From: Stenocarpella maydis
Lineage: Eukaryota > Ascomycota > Sordariomycetes > Diaporthales > Diaporthaceae
Assembly: GCA_002270565.1 (NCBI GenBank)
Contig: NQMI01000111.1
Coordinates: forward strand, 87,600-151,599
Direction: 5' to 3'
DNA length: 64,000 bases
Under the pieces are notes generated by a model that was not told where the DNA came from, ran no database searches, and was given only the letters and a program-made list of their open reading frames with translations. A program made the translations under genes and the position numbers. Below are positions 1 through 11,284 of this stretch, in pieces (within the stretch, counting starts at the first letter, position 1; each line of letters starts with the position of its first letter).

Positions 1-1802
1 TGGCCCGCGATCAGCTGGCAACCGCGACCTTACCTCCGAGTATCAGTTCTCCGACATCATCACGAGCAACACCGGCCACGCCGCCATGCCAAAACGGGTC
101 TCGCAGGGGAACAAGAAGCCGGCCCAGCCCACCCCTTCCGCAATGTCCCACCTTGTGCGCGGTGGCGATGTCAGCAGGATCCCACTCCCGGGCGACTCCA
201 GGGGCCGCCACTCCATCGCTGGGCCTGGCATGCGTATTGGGAGCAAGTCGCGATCGCCTCACTCCCGACTCGGCATACGGTCAAGCTCACCTGCCGCCAA
301 CTTGCTGTCTGGCAGGCACCTTAGTCCGGCAGGGAGGGCCTTCGTGGAGGAGACGTACGGCGTGGACATGAGCAACGCCTACCGTAGGCTCTCGGACGCG
401 AACCTCCTCCGGTCAGGCGGGACTCTTGCCGAGATTGGGCGCAAGAAGAAGAGCGAGGACAACCCGGACGGCGGAAGGCTAGCCAAGGATTATCTCACTC
501 CCGACGGTGACGACCTGTACGACGATAGTAGCGACGACCAGGACGATTCGAACGCCGATGAGGGGGAGCGCGGCCGCAAGGCAGCCAGAAGCTTCGACGG
601 GCTGTCGACTGACTCTGGCAAGGCAGGGACCGACAAGGACAGGACAGCGCGGAGCTTGCTGGCAGCTGCCGAGCAAGAACGCATCGAGGTCTCCAAGAAC
701 CCTCGCGTCAAGTACCAGTACAGGTCACTCCTGGACGAACCCCAAATCACGGTTACAGGGCCTGCCGGCCACGCAGAGAAGACAAAGCATTCCAAGGGGT
801 CTTCGGTACACCCTGCGACCAGCTTCGACGATGGCCCGCCCTCCGGCGCCAGGACGCCCATGGACTCTGATACAGAGGCTGACCTCACTGATATCAGGCG
901 GGCCCAAAAGCTTTCGCTTTTCCAGACACCCATCAAGGACACGCCGAATGCTGCCCGTGCGGTGCGCATCATCTACCGTGGTGACTGGCGCAAGGTCGTC
1001 CAGGAAGCCAAGGAGGAACAGAGAACCCTTCGCAAGTACATTGTTGCATCTGATCTCAGCGACGAGGCAACGCATGCCCTCGAGTGGGCCGTCGGCACCG
1101 TCCTCCGAGATGGCGACACCATGATCTGCCTCTACTGCGTCGACGAAGAGGCTGGCATTGCTCCAGCTGATGACGCCAAGTCCGTCAGAGACCAAGGCGC
1201 CGCACTGAACGTGGTGGCCGACACCAAGGCCTCTGTCACGCCTAGTGGAAGCTCCGTGGACCTGCACAAAGCCGACCGGAGCTCGGAATCCCTGGCAACG
1301 CCAGTCAAGTCGAAAGCCGATGAAGAGCGACACAGGGCCGTGCAGGATATCACAGACAGGGTCGAGAAGCTTCTTCGTAAGACGAAGCTGCAGGTCCGCG
1401 TCATCGTCGAGGTCTTGCACTGCAAGAACCCGAAGCACCAGATCCTGGAGATAATCGATGTGGTCAACCCGACTCTTGTTGTCCTGGGCAGTCGGGGCCA
1501 GAGCGCACTGAAGGGGTAAGTGCAACCCCCCCCCCCCCCCCCCAAAAGAAAGAAAAAAAAAAGAAAAGAAGAAAAGAAAAAAAAAAGAGCCCTCTTGCAA
1601 ACAGGAAGTAGCTAACAACACTTGCAGGGTTATTCTTGGCTCGTTTTCTAACTATCTAGTGACCAAGAGCTCCGTCCCTGTCATGGTCGCTCGGAAGAAG
1701 CTCCGGAAGCAATCCAAGTATAAGAAGCTCTCGATGATGACGCAAGTCAACAACATCAACAGCCCAATGGCAAGAACACTCGCGAACGCAAAAGTCGACT
1801 AG
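1..1802 (+). CDS. Universal stress protein (USP) domain protein, 5'-partial
   Basis: The reading frame is open from the left edge, so the true start may lie outside the window; the first ATG inside is at 86. Exon 1 ends at 1515, an intron (1516-1627, GTAAGT...TTGCAG) follows, and exon 2 is 1628-1802. The N-terminal about 300 residues are Ser/Arg/Asp-rich and probably disordered. The USP fold starts near residue 315 (counted from the ATG) with KYIVASDLSDEATHALEWAV and ends across the splice with VLGSRGQSALKG and SSVPVMVARKK. That is the usual USP C-terminal strand with a G-rich ATP/phosphate-binding loop. USP proteins act in stress signalling; the exact role in filamentous fungi is unclear. 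The intron contains an 18-base C run followed by a purine-rich tract. Splice phase and domain continuity make the model firm; only the 5' end is unknown. Confidence 0.85.
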
Positions 1803-2570
1803 AGGTCGCAGCCTGCAGAACTCTACCTCAGGGGAGGCACGGGGCGCTCCAAGCGTCTTGGACGGTCCTTGAAGGAGCTCGGACGCCGCTTGAGAAGGAA
1901 CAACGGTGTCGAGATCCTAAACCAGAATCAGAATCAGAAAGCGGGGGAGGACCAAACCGAGCCTGGGACGCAGCAGCCCTCCGCGGGAGAATCCAGTACA
2001 CAGCAGAGTCAGCAAGGCGCGACTCAAGGCCCAAATCAGGATCAGGCACAAGGCTCAAGTCAGGATCGGGCACAAGACCATCGACACGACGGGAATGGCG
2101 ATGAGCAACCGAACCGCCGACTGCGACGGCTACGGGAAGGCACTGCTGACGTCTTGCTTCTGCGAGAGCCTCGCGCGAAATTGTTGACCCGGATATACCG
2201 GAGGAAGGCGAAGCATCAAGCCTCACTCCCTAATGAGAATAATTTCGCGATGTGGAATGACCGTATCAACAGAACCCGTGGCATCAAAAGCCGGAGCGAT
2301 CCTAGATACGTGGAACATGTTCATCCTGCGTTTGACGATAATCTTCCGCAGCTCCTACAGCGCCAGCAGGAAGGCAGGCAGGAAGAGCGGTTCTTGAACA
2401 AACTCCAGAATGAGCGCGAACGAAATCTCAATCCACCGTTGCTGGGTTCGAGGCGCGCGCAGAGTGTCTCAACAGGTCAAGGTCAGAATCCCGCGGCGCA
2501 GGCTGGTGCCTCTACACAACCTGGCCCCTCTACGCAGCCTGGCCCCTCGTCCATGCTTGGTCCCTTTTGA
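1803..2570 (+). CDS. In-frame open extension after the USP stop codon (uncertain gene or alternative 3' exon)
   Basis: The frame of the USP gene stays open for 255 codons after its single TAG (1800-1802), ending at TGA 2568-2570. The peptide is rich in Q, N, D and R (for example QNQNQK, TQQPSAGESSTQQSQQGA). It has an Arg-rich middle and a C-terminal repeat STQPGPSTQPGPSS. No ATG occurs in frame before about 2250, so it is a poor stand-alone gene. It could be an alternative 3' exon: an intron from GTATAA at 1718 to CCTCAG at 1831 would skip the TAG in frame. It could also be 3' UTR or a relic. No known family is recognised. Confidence 0.3.
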   Translation, partial: RSQPAELYLRGGTGRSKRLGRSLKELGRRLRRNNGVEILNQNQNQKAGEDQTEPGTQQPSAGESSTQQSQQGATQGPNQDQAQGSSQDRAQDHRHDGNGDEQPNRRLRRLREGTADVLLLREPRAKLLTRIYRRKAKHQASLPNENNFAMWNDRINRTRGIKSRSDPRYVEHVHPAFDDNLPQLLQRQQEGRQEERFLNKLQNERERNLNPPLLGSRRAQSVSTGQGQNPAAQAGASTQPGPSTQPGPSSMLGPF

Positions 2571-5535
2571 CGATAAGCATGGTCCCTCTCCATAGCAGCA
2601 AGGTTCTCCGTCGCAGTAGAGACCCCACTCTCACTCGACTCTTAACATCAAGCGAGCTCATTGATACCTCAGCGTAGTTTTAATACAAATGTTTTGGGAG
2701 CCGGTCACTCTGACTCGTTGCTTTTGCGCTGTGCCGTGTGCTATAGTGGCATGGTCGGGTACAGAGATACATTCAGGCGTACCAACCACTGCCAATTCTC
2801 ATCAACACGCAGCCATGGACTCCCAATCCACAGCAACTACTCTTATAATCAAGCCACTCTCTGACGCCCGCTCCCACAACTCTTGACAACACCTACTCCT
2901 ATAATGCTCGCTCCCAGCACACCTAACTTTAGAAACCCACGCCCATGACACTCACTACCGTTCTCCCATGGCGCACACTCTTACAACACTTAGCCATGAC
3001 AATGCATAACACCCTGCCAGACCGACATGTCCAGACCTATGATACTCTCTTACAATAATCAACAACACCAGTGCTTACAACACCCTAAGTTACATCCCTA
3101 GACCTATGATACTTAGACCCATAAAACTCACCTATAACAACACATAATGCCTAGGCCTCTGATACCCTGACTTATATACCCGGATCTATAACCAGTTAAA
3201 ACAATGCATAACACCCAGACCTATATACCCATCTGGGCCTGCGTCAGGGACGCATTAGGACCCCGGCGTGCGACCTGGCCACCCCGCGACGGGGTCACCA
3301 GCTCCATGATCACCTGCTAAGTGGTCGGGGTGCAAGCAACGAGAGGCTACTCGTCATCACTGGTCAGGTCGACGACCGGGCCACAGACATGAGAGGCAGA
3401 GGCCAAGGCAGGGCGAGACGTGGTTTAGCTCAGAATGTGGGAGCGAGGACCTACATGGCCGGACCTACAACACCCAGAGCCACCACTTGTGGCCAATCTA
3501 CATACCTACTGAAATTAATAAACCATCTTAGTATCAGCACTCAGCTAGGAGTTATGATTTAGGCTCTGCGAAGTATTGATATACATACTACTGAGGGACT
3601 CTATGTAGACTACCGCCTTATCACCCGTTTTATACTCTGCGGATATGCCTTAACCCCCCCTCCTCCCCCACACCCCCTTCCTTGAAAAATACTTCTCAGC
3701 CCACAGAATGTTTCTGGGGCATGACGTTTTAAGTGTTGTAGCGGAGATCGTGTGCTGCTGCTCCTATATGAGCCACCCGAGAACGCATGGGATTATCCCG
3801 GGGGGGGGGCTTAAGCTGTGTAGGTGCGTCCTGTGGCTTTTTTGGTCATCGGTGGATTTAATTAACTTCGTATAACTCCCCAAAGGCTCTTGGTGGGCTC
3901 AGTGGTAGTTGGTCTTTTGTATTCTGTCTTGTGCCGTGACAGGGTCTCGGTCGGTTGTTGTCATTGAGAGATAGACTTCTCTTGCATGCAACCCTTGGGC
4001 ATTCTCGAGACATACTTGATGGTTTCATGCGGGCCTTCTTAGGAGGTCGGGAGGCCAGAGTCACAACGTATAGTATTATTTGGTGCCTTGGTCTCTTGCA
4101 TCTTCGTGTGGTGCTTCTGCTCAGCCTTTCGCCAGCTTTGCAGTTTCGTATACTTGTGTCCAATAACCTGGTTATAAAATGCACGCCCTGACGCACATCA
4201 TGGTATAGTTAGTGTGGTGCCTGCGAGCTTGCCAACCCTGGAACATGCATGTATTTGGGCCCCGTATATTCAGCACATATCTGTGAGGGCCAGTCATCAT
4301 CTGGGAATGGTTTGATTACACAGCTCTCTGAAAACCCAGTCAAGTCGTTTGCTGTAGGCGATTGTAATGTAGAGACACCACACCACCTTTGGTGATGTCA
4401 AGCGGAAAGAAGACTCCTGCCGCCTGTGTGGGCTCCTCTCTCGTTCTGTGAAGAGATACAGCGCAGGCAACGTTCACGATACGTCAATGATTTTCCTGAC
4501 GTGGAAGATTATTAAACTCGCGATACAGCCAATACTTTGGTGATTCATTTCCATACGGATGTCACCGGGGCCCCTGTCGTGGACCCTACCGATATACTTA
4601 GTAGGGAGCATCCATCCGTTTATCCACCATATCCGCCGCCACGCATAGAACTGGCGTCAGATGAAACAGCGAGTTCAAGTGATACAGATTATTGGACAAC
4701 AGCTCAAGAAGCCATCAGCGAGGGCGACCTTGATTCCGGAAGACCGCGGAGACATCCAGACAAGTCCGGCATTCTGTTCTCCAAAATCATCCCAGACAAC
4801 CCCTTTGGGACGACACGCGAGCCGTTCTCCGAGGACCAACTAAAACATGAATACACTCGTGCAATGCCCATATTACATTTTTTCACATGGCACACTTGGC
4901 TCTACGTCTGACGTGCAGAAACAGCGGGGCCGTTTTTCTCTGGTATTGGTGACTCGAGGCTTTCTCACTTAGGACATCATCGACAAAGACGGATGACTGG
5001 TGCGGTTCCATCACGCTCCCGAACGACGCCAGTCATGCGGCGTTACAGGACACAGTTCACGAGGGAAGAGTGCCCGAAATGGAACTAATATATCCCCAAA
5101 GAGAGAGATGAGTCAGATTGGGATTTGTACTACGTTTTGCTTCTGCGCCAGCATGGACAATGACAGGGAGGGCTTTGTGACATGAGTTCGGTCTTTGTGC
5201 TCATCTTCATCACCATCAAAGGGATGATAATGCGTTCTTAGTGGTTATTAATAGCCATTGTCATCTAAAATCTGGTTTAAATGGCCCCCAAAAATTAGTG
5301 CAAAATATAGCCAAACATTCCCACTCTTCCCTCGCCTCCGAAGCTTCCCACAGCTAGCGACCAACACGACGGCACTCATCCACGCCTCTCAGATACTGTG
5401 CGCTGTTAGTAATCTGTGCCCGCAAGCTCACCTGTCAGACTGATTCGACAGAGGGCAAACAGGTGTTGTGTAAAATTACCCAAAACCTGATCCTTGAGCA
5501 AAAGCTGGAAGATTTAACGCTAACATAGGGTGGCC
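2571..5535. other. Intergenic region with low-complexity DNA, no convincing gene
   Basis: About 2880-3240 is a degenerate run built on motifs such as acctatgatac, acaacacc and cctataa, which looks like a decayed repeat. About 3240-3480 is a short GC-richer island (gcgtgcgacctggccaccc...), possibly a transposon scrap. C-rich and G-rich runs lie at 3653-3677 and 3801-3809. A frame of 124 codons (4537-4911) opens with TTG and lacks a recognisable domain, so I do not call it a gene. Confidence 0.5.
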
Positions 5536-6465
5536 ATGAGCGAAGCCAAGAAGGTCTATATCTGGGTCCTATCCGTCGCTGGATTCATCGTCATCCTAGC
5601 TGTTATGCCAGTATTGGTCTCGTGCTGCTGTCCTCCGAAACGACCATGCTGGCTTACCCGCTGCATATTTCCTTCTGACAGGCACGACGACCTTGGCGGC
5701 ACCGCGAGCGACTTTGAGCTTGGTGATCTGGAGCGCGAGCGCCAGCGTGGCGAGCAAGCACGACAACGGGATCGCAAGCTTGACCGTGGGCGTTTTATAA
5801 AGCCAATAATACGTAAGCCCAAGCGGGGCCGCGGCTGGGGACGCGATAGAGGAATTACGCGCGAGGAGGACTTTGACCTCTTCATTAACCCCTGGTTGAA
5901 TCGATCCTTGGACTCGGTCTCGATCCCCGAGTCGGTGGGCACGCGCGACTCGGGCGGACTGCTCTCCCGCGGCCTGGCCGCCGAATACTACAATTACACT
6001 GAGTCCCGAGGGTCTCTGGATCTCCCGGATCCTGACAGGTTCAACATTCCTGCCGAGGGGGATGGGAACCCCTTCGCGGACTCCACCGCTCCGGAACCTC
6101 CTTCCCCGGTCTTCCGGGCCGTGGCCTCCGTGGGCACACGCTTGCGCCAATGCAAGGCGGATGCGCTGAACGCTGACAGGAGACAAGAAGCCAAAGATAA
6201 GAATCCCAATACCACAACTCCCGCATCCTCAGCCGAAGGCCCAAACTCGGCGGCCCTCTCAGGCGCGGCGGGGGCGGCGAAGAAGGTGGTAGCTTCCAAG
6301 CCTTACGATCCACTCCCGCTGTGGCTCATCACCCCCAAGGCATCCGCGGGCCCGAGGGCCGCGCGCTTCTTTGAAGTCGACGTCGGCGGAGAGGCCGTGC
6401 CGGACTTCGCCCCGATGGAGGCTCCCATCACGCCGAGTCCTAAGATTGTAAAGGGGAAGACTTGA
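5536..6465 (+). CDS. Hypothetical single-pass membrane protein
   Basis: This is a single-exon frame of 309 residues from ATG 5536 (a GTG two codons upstream is ignored). Residues about 7-31 form one hydrophobic helix (VYIWVLSVAGFIVILAVMPV) followed at once by a cysteine/proline cluster (CCCPPKRPC), which suits membrane anchoring and perhaps palmitoylation. The rest is charged and probably disordered: an Asp/Glu/Arg-rich stretch, an RGRGWGRDRG patch and an Ala/Pro-rich C-terminus. There is no catalytic motif. The pattern resembles lineage-specific fungal membrane proteins of unknown role. Codon use is GC-rich like neighbouring genes, which supports a real gene. Confidence 0.7.
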   Translation: MSEAKKVYIWVLSVAGFIVILAVMPVLVSCCCPPKRPCWLTRCIFPSDRHDDLGGTASDFELGDLERERQRGEQARQRDRKLDRGRFIKPIIRKPKRGRGWGRDRGITREEDFDLFINPWLNRSLDSVSIPESVGTRDSGGLLSRGLAAEYYNYTESRGSLDLPDPDRFNIPAEGDGNPFADSTAPEPPSPVFRAVASVGTRLRQCKADALNADRRQEAKDKNPNTTTPASSAEGPNSAALSGAAGAAKKVVASKPYDPLPLWLITPKASAGPRAARFFEVDVGGEAVPDFAPMEAPITPSPKIVKGKT

Positions 6466-7072
6466 AATGCCACATGGGATGCCGGCGATGAGCCCCTCTC
6501 AGCCGGTGGTGGCACATCACAGCTTTGCTGTATGAGTAAGTGCATGTGCTCTTGTGCTTTTAGCTCATGTTGGGAGTTTTAGGTTTGGCCATTCCCTGGT
6601 GGCTGTCATCGAGTGGTGAGACGGTTGTTTATGGTCCCTGGCATTTACTTGAAATCTCTTTTTTTTTTATTTGGGGGGGAAGGGGGGTCACAGCTTTGGA
6701 TATTGAATTTGGACATAGAGTGCTTTAAGATGGGTGAATAGGATAAAAGAGTATGAATATAAAATCGAATATTCGCAACCGCATGATTGCAGTGTAAATC
6801 GGTACATCGTCCACCAATTGTCAAGACATGTCTGTATTCCTTTATTGTTCAAGTAAGAACCTGTAGATCACGTTTTCAAAAATTTGTACACAGGATAATA
6901 ATCCCTAAAGCCCTACACTGTATTCCTCACTTAAAACAGGTACTGTCAATGCAGTTTATACTGGGTAGATAGGCAGTTACAACTCATATATCGCAGCTGG
7001 CCGGCCCCTTCCAAACCTTCCTATCTACTCAGCGAGCGCTACGCTCGGTACCAGCACTCTAGCTGTCTAGAT
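6466..7072. other. Convergent intergenic spacer
   Basis: The spacer lies between two convergent genes and is AT-rich beyond 6700. It has a T9 run near 6660 and no supported feature. Confidence 0.6.
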
Positions 7073-8791
7073 TCACATTACCAGAACGCGCGTCAAATCC
7101 GGAAGACAGCTTGTCCACTTCTGGCCAGGCTCTCTCATCCATATCCTCTGAAGTGATTGCACAGCAGCAGGGATATTGCGGAAGTGTGTCCGTTCATATA
7201 TCTCTTTCATGCGATTGACGAAGAACTCCCTATACTGCGGGTTGTCGGTCTCGGCTCCTGCCATGAAACAAACCCAAACGAGAGCGTGGGCTACCCCGGA
7301 ATCGATGTCGATTTGTTCAAGAAGTTCCTTCAGACGCGTGATTGACATTTCCTGTTCGTGGTCTCTGGTGGCCCGCCCCACGTAAATACTGCAAGCTTCC
7401 GCAAAGCACTGTCTAATCAGGATCACGTTGCGTCTATCCTGGCAGTCCGGCGGTAGTTCCTCGCATGGGAGCCAGTCAGTATAACCGTCAAAGGCTTGCT
7501 GTATGAATTTCACTGCGCCCTTTTCCTCGAGCACCGGCTGCCCTAGCATTGTGAACCTTGAGATGGTGTCAGGCGCCCAGTTCACACACAAGACTGCGAA
7601 TGTGGGCAAACGGAATAGACTCACATGTGGGTCTGGGCCCTCAGGAATTGAGTTAATGGCGACTGTTTCGTTCGGATGACATCGTCTTTTGCCAGGCACT
7701 GCAACATCTGGACAAGGAAGCTGTAATCGGCATTTCCGGTGACAGTCTCGCCAACGAGGAGAACTATCAGGGTGGCCCATGTGAACTCGTTGAAGACTTG
7801 CGAGGCAAGTGATGCGTCCCGTCGCAGTCGTGAGATCACCGCCGTGCGGCCCTTTTCGGCTGCCAATTCAAGAGCAGGCTGACCTTGGCCGAGATGTTGG
7901 GCGGCCACGACAGCAACCGCTCTGCACAGCACCTCGTCTTGAAGAGCCATTGGTAGGATGAGCTCTCGATATCCATTTGATACTTTATCCAGGATGACCA
8001 TGACTGGAGCTACCGCTTCTGAGACTGAACAAGAAGTCAGCTTCGTGGTGAGACGGTTAAAATGCCATAGTTTCTGCTCACAATGGTAGAATAGCGCTCT
8101 CGTTTCTGAAGCTATGGGCGCAATCCATGGCACGATGCGGTGTAAGTGGTCTATCTGTCGAGTGGGGTGTGGCCAGGAGCTCAGTTGGAGACTTGTCTCT
8201 GTCTCATTGCTATAATCTTCGACCTCCGTCCGTGGTTCCGGCTCTGCTGACTGTTCATGGGAGATGTCAGATGTCGGTGATGATATTTCCATACGCTGGG
8301 CCGCTATAACAGGTTCTAAAAGCAGATTTGGTGAGGCTCCAGGCGGTTGCAACCCAAGTTGCTCCGAAGTAGACTTCACTCGTCTTTTGGACACGCCAGC
8401 CCGTTGAGAGTGTCCACTCAGGTATGGACTGAATGTGTGCCATCGGATCTTGGGAAACGTCACCTCCGTCGGAAGTGAATTCCAAATTTTCCCATTTTGT
8501 TCGTCGATTTCAGGAACAGGGATCGGGCAGTTCTTCAATCGGCCACGGCGGGCAACACCCTGGTTGAAGCGAATCCTGGCAAGGCCGGAGCATTCGATAC
8601 CTTTCTTGATGCACTTGCCACATGATGGCTCAGCCCTGTCGCATATGATTCTTCTCTTGGAGCATTGAAAGCAGCCTATAAGTCAGATCAGCAAGGCACT
8701 CTCATCGAACTAGGAGTAGTTGCTGGGCCTCGGGCACCAGGGAGCACTGCATGTTACCTCGTTCTGGTTTGGTGCGGAGTTCCACGGGCAT
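7073..8791 (-). CDS. Zn2Cys6 fungal-specific transcription factor
   Basis: Three exons read on the minus strand: 8791-8758, 8675-7625 and 7556-7073 (introns of 82 and 68 bp), giving 522 residues. The N-terminus MPVELRTKPERG runs straight into the binuclear zinc cluster: CFQC, CDRAEPSC, CIKKGIEC, the six-cysteine pattern C-x2-C-x6-C-x6-C-x2-C-x6-C. It is followed by an Arg/Lys linker. The second intron uses GTGAGT with branch CCTGAC and acceptor CTCAAG; only this choice restores frame. The remainder (about 200-520) is helical and resembles the Fungal_trans_2 type activation/regulatory domain, with ALFYHCEQKLWHFN and the C-terminal FRNIPAAVQSLQRIW. The protein should be a nuclear DNA-binding regulator. 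The target is unknown, and no biosynthetic gene is adjacent. Confidence 0.88.
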
Positions 8792-10230
8792 ATTGGATCC
8801 ACATGTGCACTTAAAAACGTCAAAGCAGTTTCCCGGAGCTGGAGACAGCAGAGCAGGGGCGAAGGCCACCAGTGTAGTGACAGAGTCCACTGACCGTGAT
8901 GCAGCTGTTCCGAAAGTAGTTGCAAATGGGAGAAAGAAGCCGACCGCCCAATGCTGGTGGGACAGAGGTTAAGCTCGTCTCCACTATCACTTAAACACCA
9001 AATCCCGGTCCGAGCCGGGGTCTTGGGCAGTCCAGGGATCTGAGTGGGACGTTTTCTCCGAATAATGCCCATTTTGGGACGAGCAGGCTTTGGTAGTCCA
9101 GGTCAGATATCTGATGCGGACCGATAAAGATGGCCTCGCACAGCACTACCCTTCGCAGTTTATGGCATATTCTTCTTAATGATACTTGTATCCTGGAATC
9201 CTTAGATCCTCTCAGATGATTTTTCGCGACGGCTACTCCAAGACCAAATCCTCCAGTCTTAAGCAAGGGGTGCCATTTATAGTTGTCATCTCTCCTCCTA
9301 CTAACCCCTCATCCACAGTATCCAGTACCATGTCACAGCCAGTTCTGCAGGCTATTGCAGTCTTACTGCTGCACGGAATCCTGAAATTGAGGATCTATAA
9401 TTGCTACCCCTGGAGGGCAGAGACCGCATTGGTGGCCGGTATTGGTCGTCCAATCTAGGCGCTTATCTAAGGATCTATATAAGCGTTGTACTCTGCACAC
9501 TTGCAACGATTTTACACTTATGCAGATTATCCGTTTGATATAGGTGATACATGGGGGTATTGGGTGGCCAAGCAAATGTCTGGACAGAAATCACCAGGTC
9601 CTACGCTATCGGTGTGGACCGGCGGGCTTAGCTACCATTGCGTTACCATTTGAACGCAAATCAAAGTCTCATCTTAGAATTCCACTTTCGTAAAGGACCT
9701 CAAAGTTCAAAATATCAACCATTCCACTTAATAGTAGCCCTGATGAAATGAGGACTGAAGTGAGTGCAAACACCCTCTAGTTCGAGAAACATGTGTATCC
9801 GATATCGGAGACTCCGAAGTGTTAATTGTCTATGTGTTGAGATATCATATAAATCTATCCAATTATCAATCTATTCCTTGTTTGTTTACATAGCGCCCGC
9901 GCTTGCTGTTCTGGTATGTGCCCTGTGGTACCTAGGTAGAAAGGCCGGACCGAGTCCCTCGGCTAGATGGTATTAAAGTGAGTGTCACTCGTAATTCGAT
10001 ATATAACGTCGAGGCGATAATAAATTATATTATACTCAGCCCTTTCACAAACCTGAAAAGTCTCATGCAGGGCAAAGGAGCAAAGTCATGTCAAGGCAAG
10101 TGTGAATTATTCAGCGAATATCAATAACTACCTATCAGTTCAACCAAAAGGATATGAGATCTGGGCAAAACTTTGTTTATATTCCGCGCTCATAGTCGAA
10201 GTGGCGGCGGAGGTGTGAATGATTTTGCGA
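8792..10230. other. Intergenic region upstream of the transcription factor
   Basis: I see no supported gene. Frames here are short and unlike conserved proteins. A perfect TACCTAGGTA palindrome lies at 9929-9938. The segment from about 9650 to 10200 is AT-rich. Confidence 0.5.
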
Positions 10231-11284
10231 TCAATGGCTACCTAGCTCGAGCATCAGCTTGACAGGCAGTCCCTCTTTCTCGAATCGAATTGCGTCTTCC
10301 CTCCGCATCTCGGTTATATGACTCCCCTGCAGCTTTGAGCCCTTCAGTTGAAGCCATGTAGTGTCACGGATGACGGTTTCCGGTTGGAAATGGGTGAAGC
10401 GCCCTTCTGGCTTAAGGTCCGTGACGATGATGATAGGTGAACGTGTGTACACGACCGCCTCGTCGTGGCCGTAGAGATCACCGTCCCAGGCGAATGAATG
10501 GCGCAACGCCCTATATTCCGTCTCCCAGAACCCCCCCTTTGGAAAAGTAGTGATTTCCGAGATCAGTCGGGCGCCAATCGTGGATCACCGCCCCGTACGG
10601 CAGGCCGTACTTTCTTGGTAAGTTGATCAACTCATGGGCGATGAAGCGGCTTGTGAGGTTAGTGATCATGAACTCAAGATCCGGCCGGCCAACAACGGAT
10701 GGCAACAGACGGAGGCTAGCAAACATTCTGCTTTCTGTCTCATGGGACGGGATCGCAACCTGGATCCAGCCCTTGCTGATATTGGTAAACTCTTCCCTTC
10801 GAAACCGTGAAACCAGAAGGACACCGCAATTGGCTTCCGGGATAAAGTCCGCCGGGTGTTTGTCTTCGAATTCAGCATTATAGGGCCCACTGTTTGAGCA
10901 GACGACTACATATGACCCTGAAGGAATGTCAGCGATCGCTTGGCGGAAAGCCTTTGCGACTTCATCCCAGATAATAGCTCTGCGAGTGGCAAAGGCGTTA
11001 GGTGGGGTTGGAGGGTTCAGCGTACGCTCCAGGACACAGTCTGCCAGGTTGTGAAGGCCACGAAATCGGGGCTCCCTTCGACCAGGGTGGAAATCATTGG
11101 CGCGATACATCGAATCCGACTTCAGCATGCTAAACCCGTCTTTGGCGATCACAGTCTCCATCTTGGTCTCTTCCTTCGAAACCCCCGGGGATGGTGCTGT
11201 GATCATGCCCTGGAGGCCAAACATGCCTCCAGGGTACAGTATCGTGGTTGAAACGCCTGCGGTATTTGGTGAACCGGTAGACAT
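10231..11284 (-). pseudogene. Unknown protein gene interrupted by a one-base frameshift in a G run
   Basis: The gene starts at ATG 11284 and reads 257 codons to a stop at 10511. The protein clearly continues in the next frame to 10231. Removing one base from the C7 run at 10531-10537 (plus strand) joins NHYFSKGG to FWETEYRAL and then HSFAWDGDLYGHDEA without loss, giving about 350 residues. No splice donor is present at the junction. The sequence may be a homopolymer error in the assembly or a genuine recent mutation. I recognise no domain. The N-terminus is Gly/Thr/Pro-rich, a segment PSGSYVVVCSNSGPYNAE looks like a buried strand and turn, and the C-terminus predicts mixed alpha/beta. Function is unknown. 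Confidence 0.65.

Noticed and set aside
725..1621. Long minus-strand frame opposite the USP gene
   Set aside because: Antisense shadow of GC-rich coding DNA; its N-terminus is just the translated homopolymer intron.
4537..4911. 124-codon open frame
   Set aside because: Starts with TTG, lacks a domain or splice partner, and sits in low-complexity intergenic DNA.
7594..7624. 31-bp intron in the Zn2Cys6 gene
   Set aside because: Too short and wrong phase; the 68-bp intron with branch CCTGAC keeps frame.
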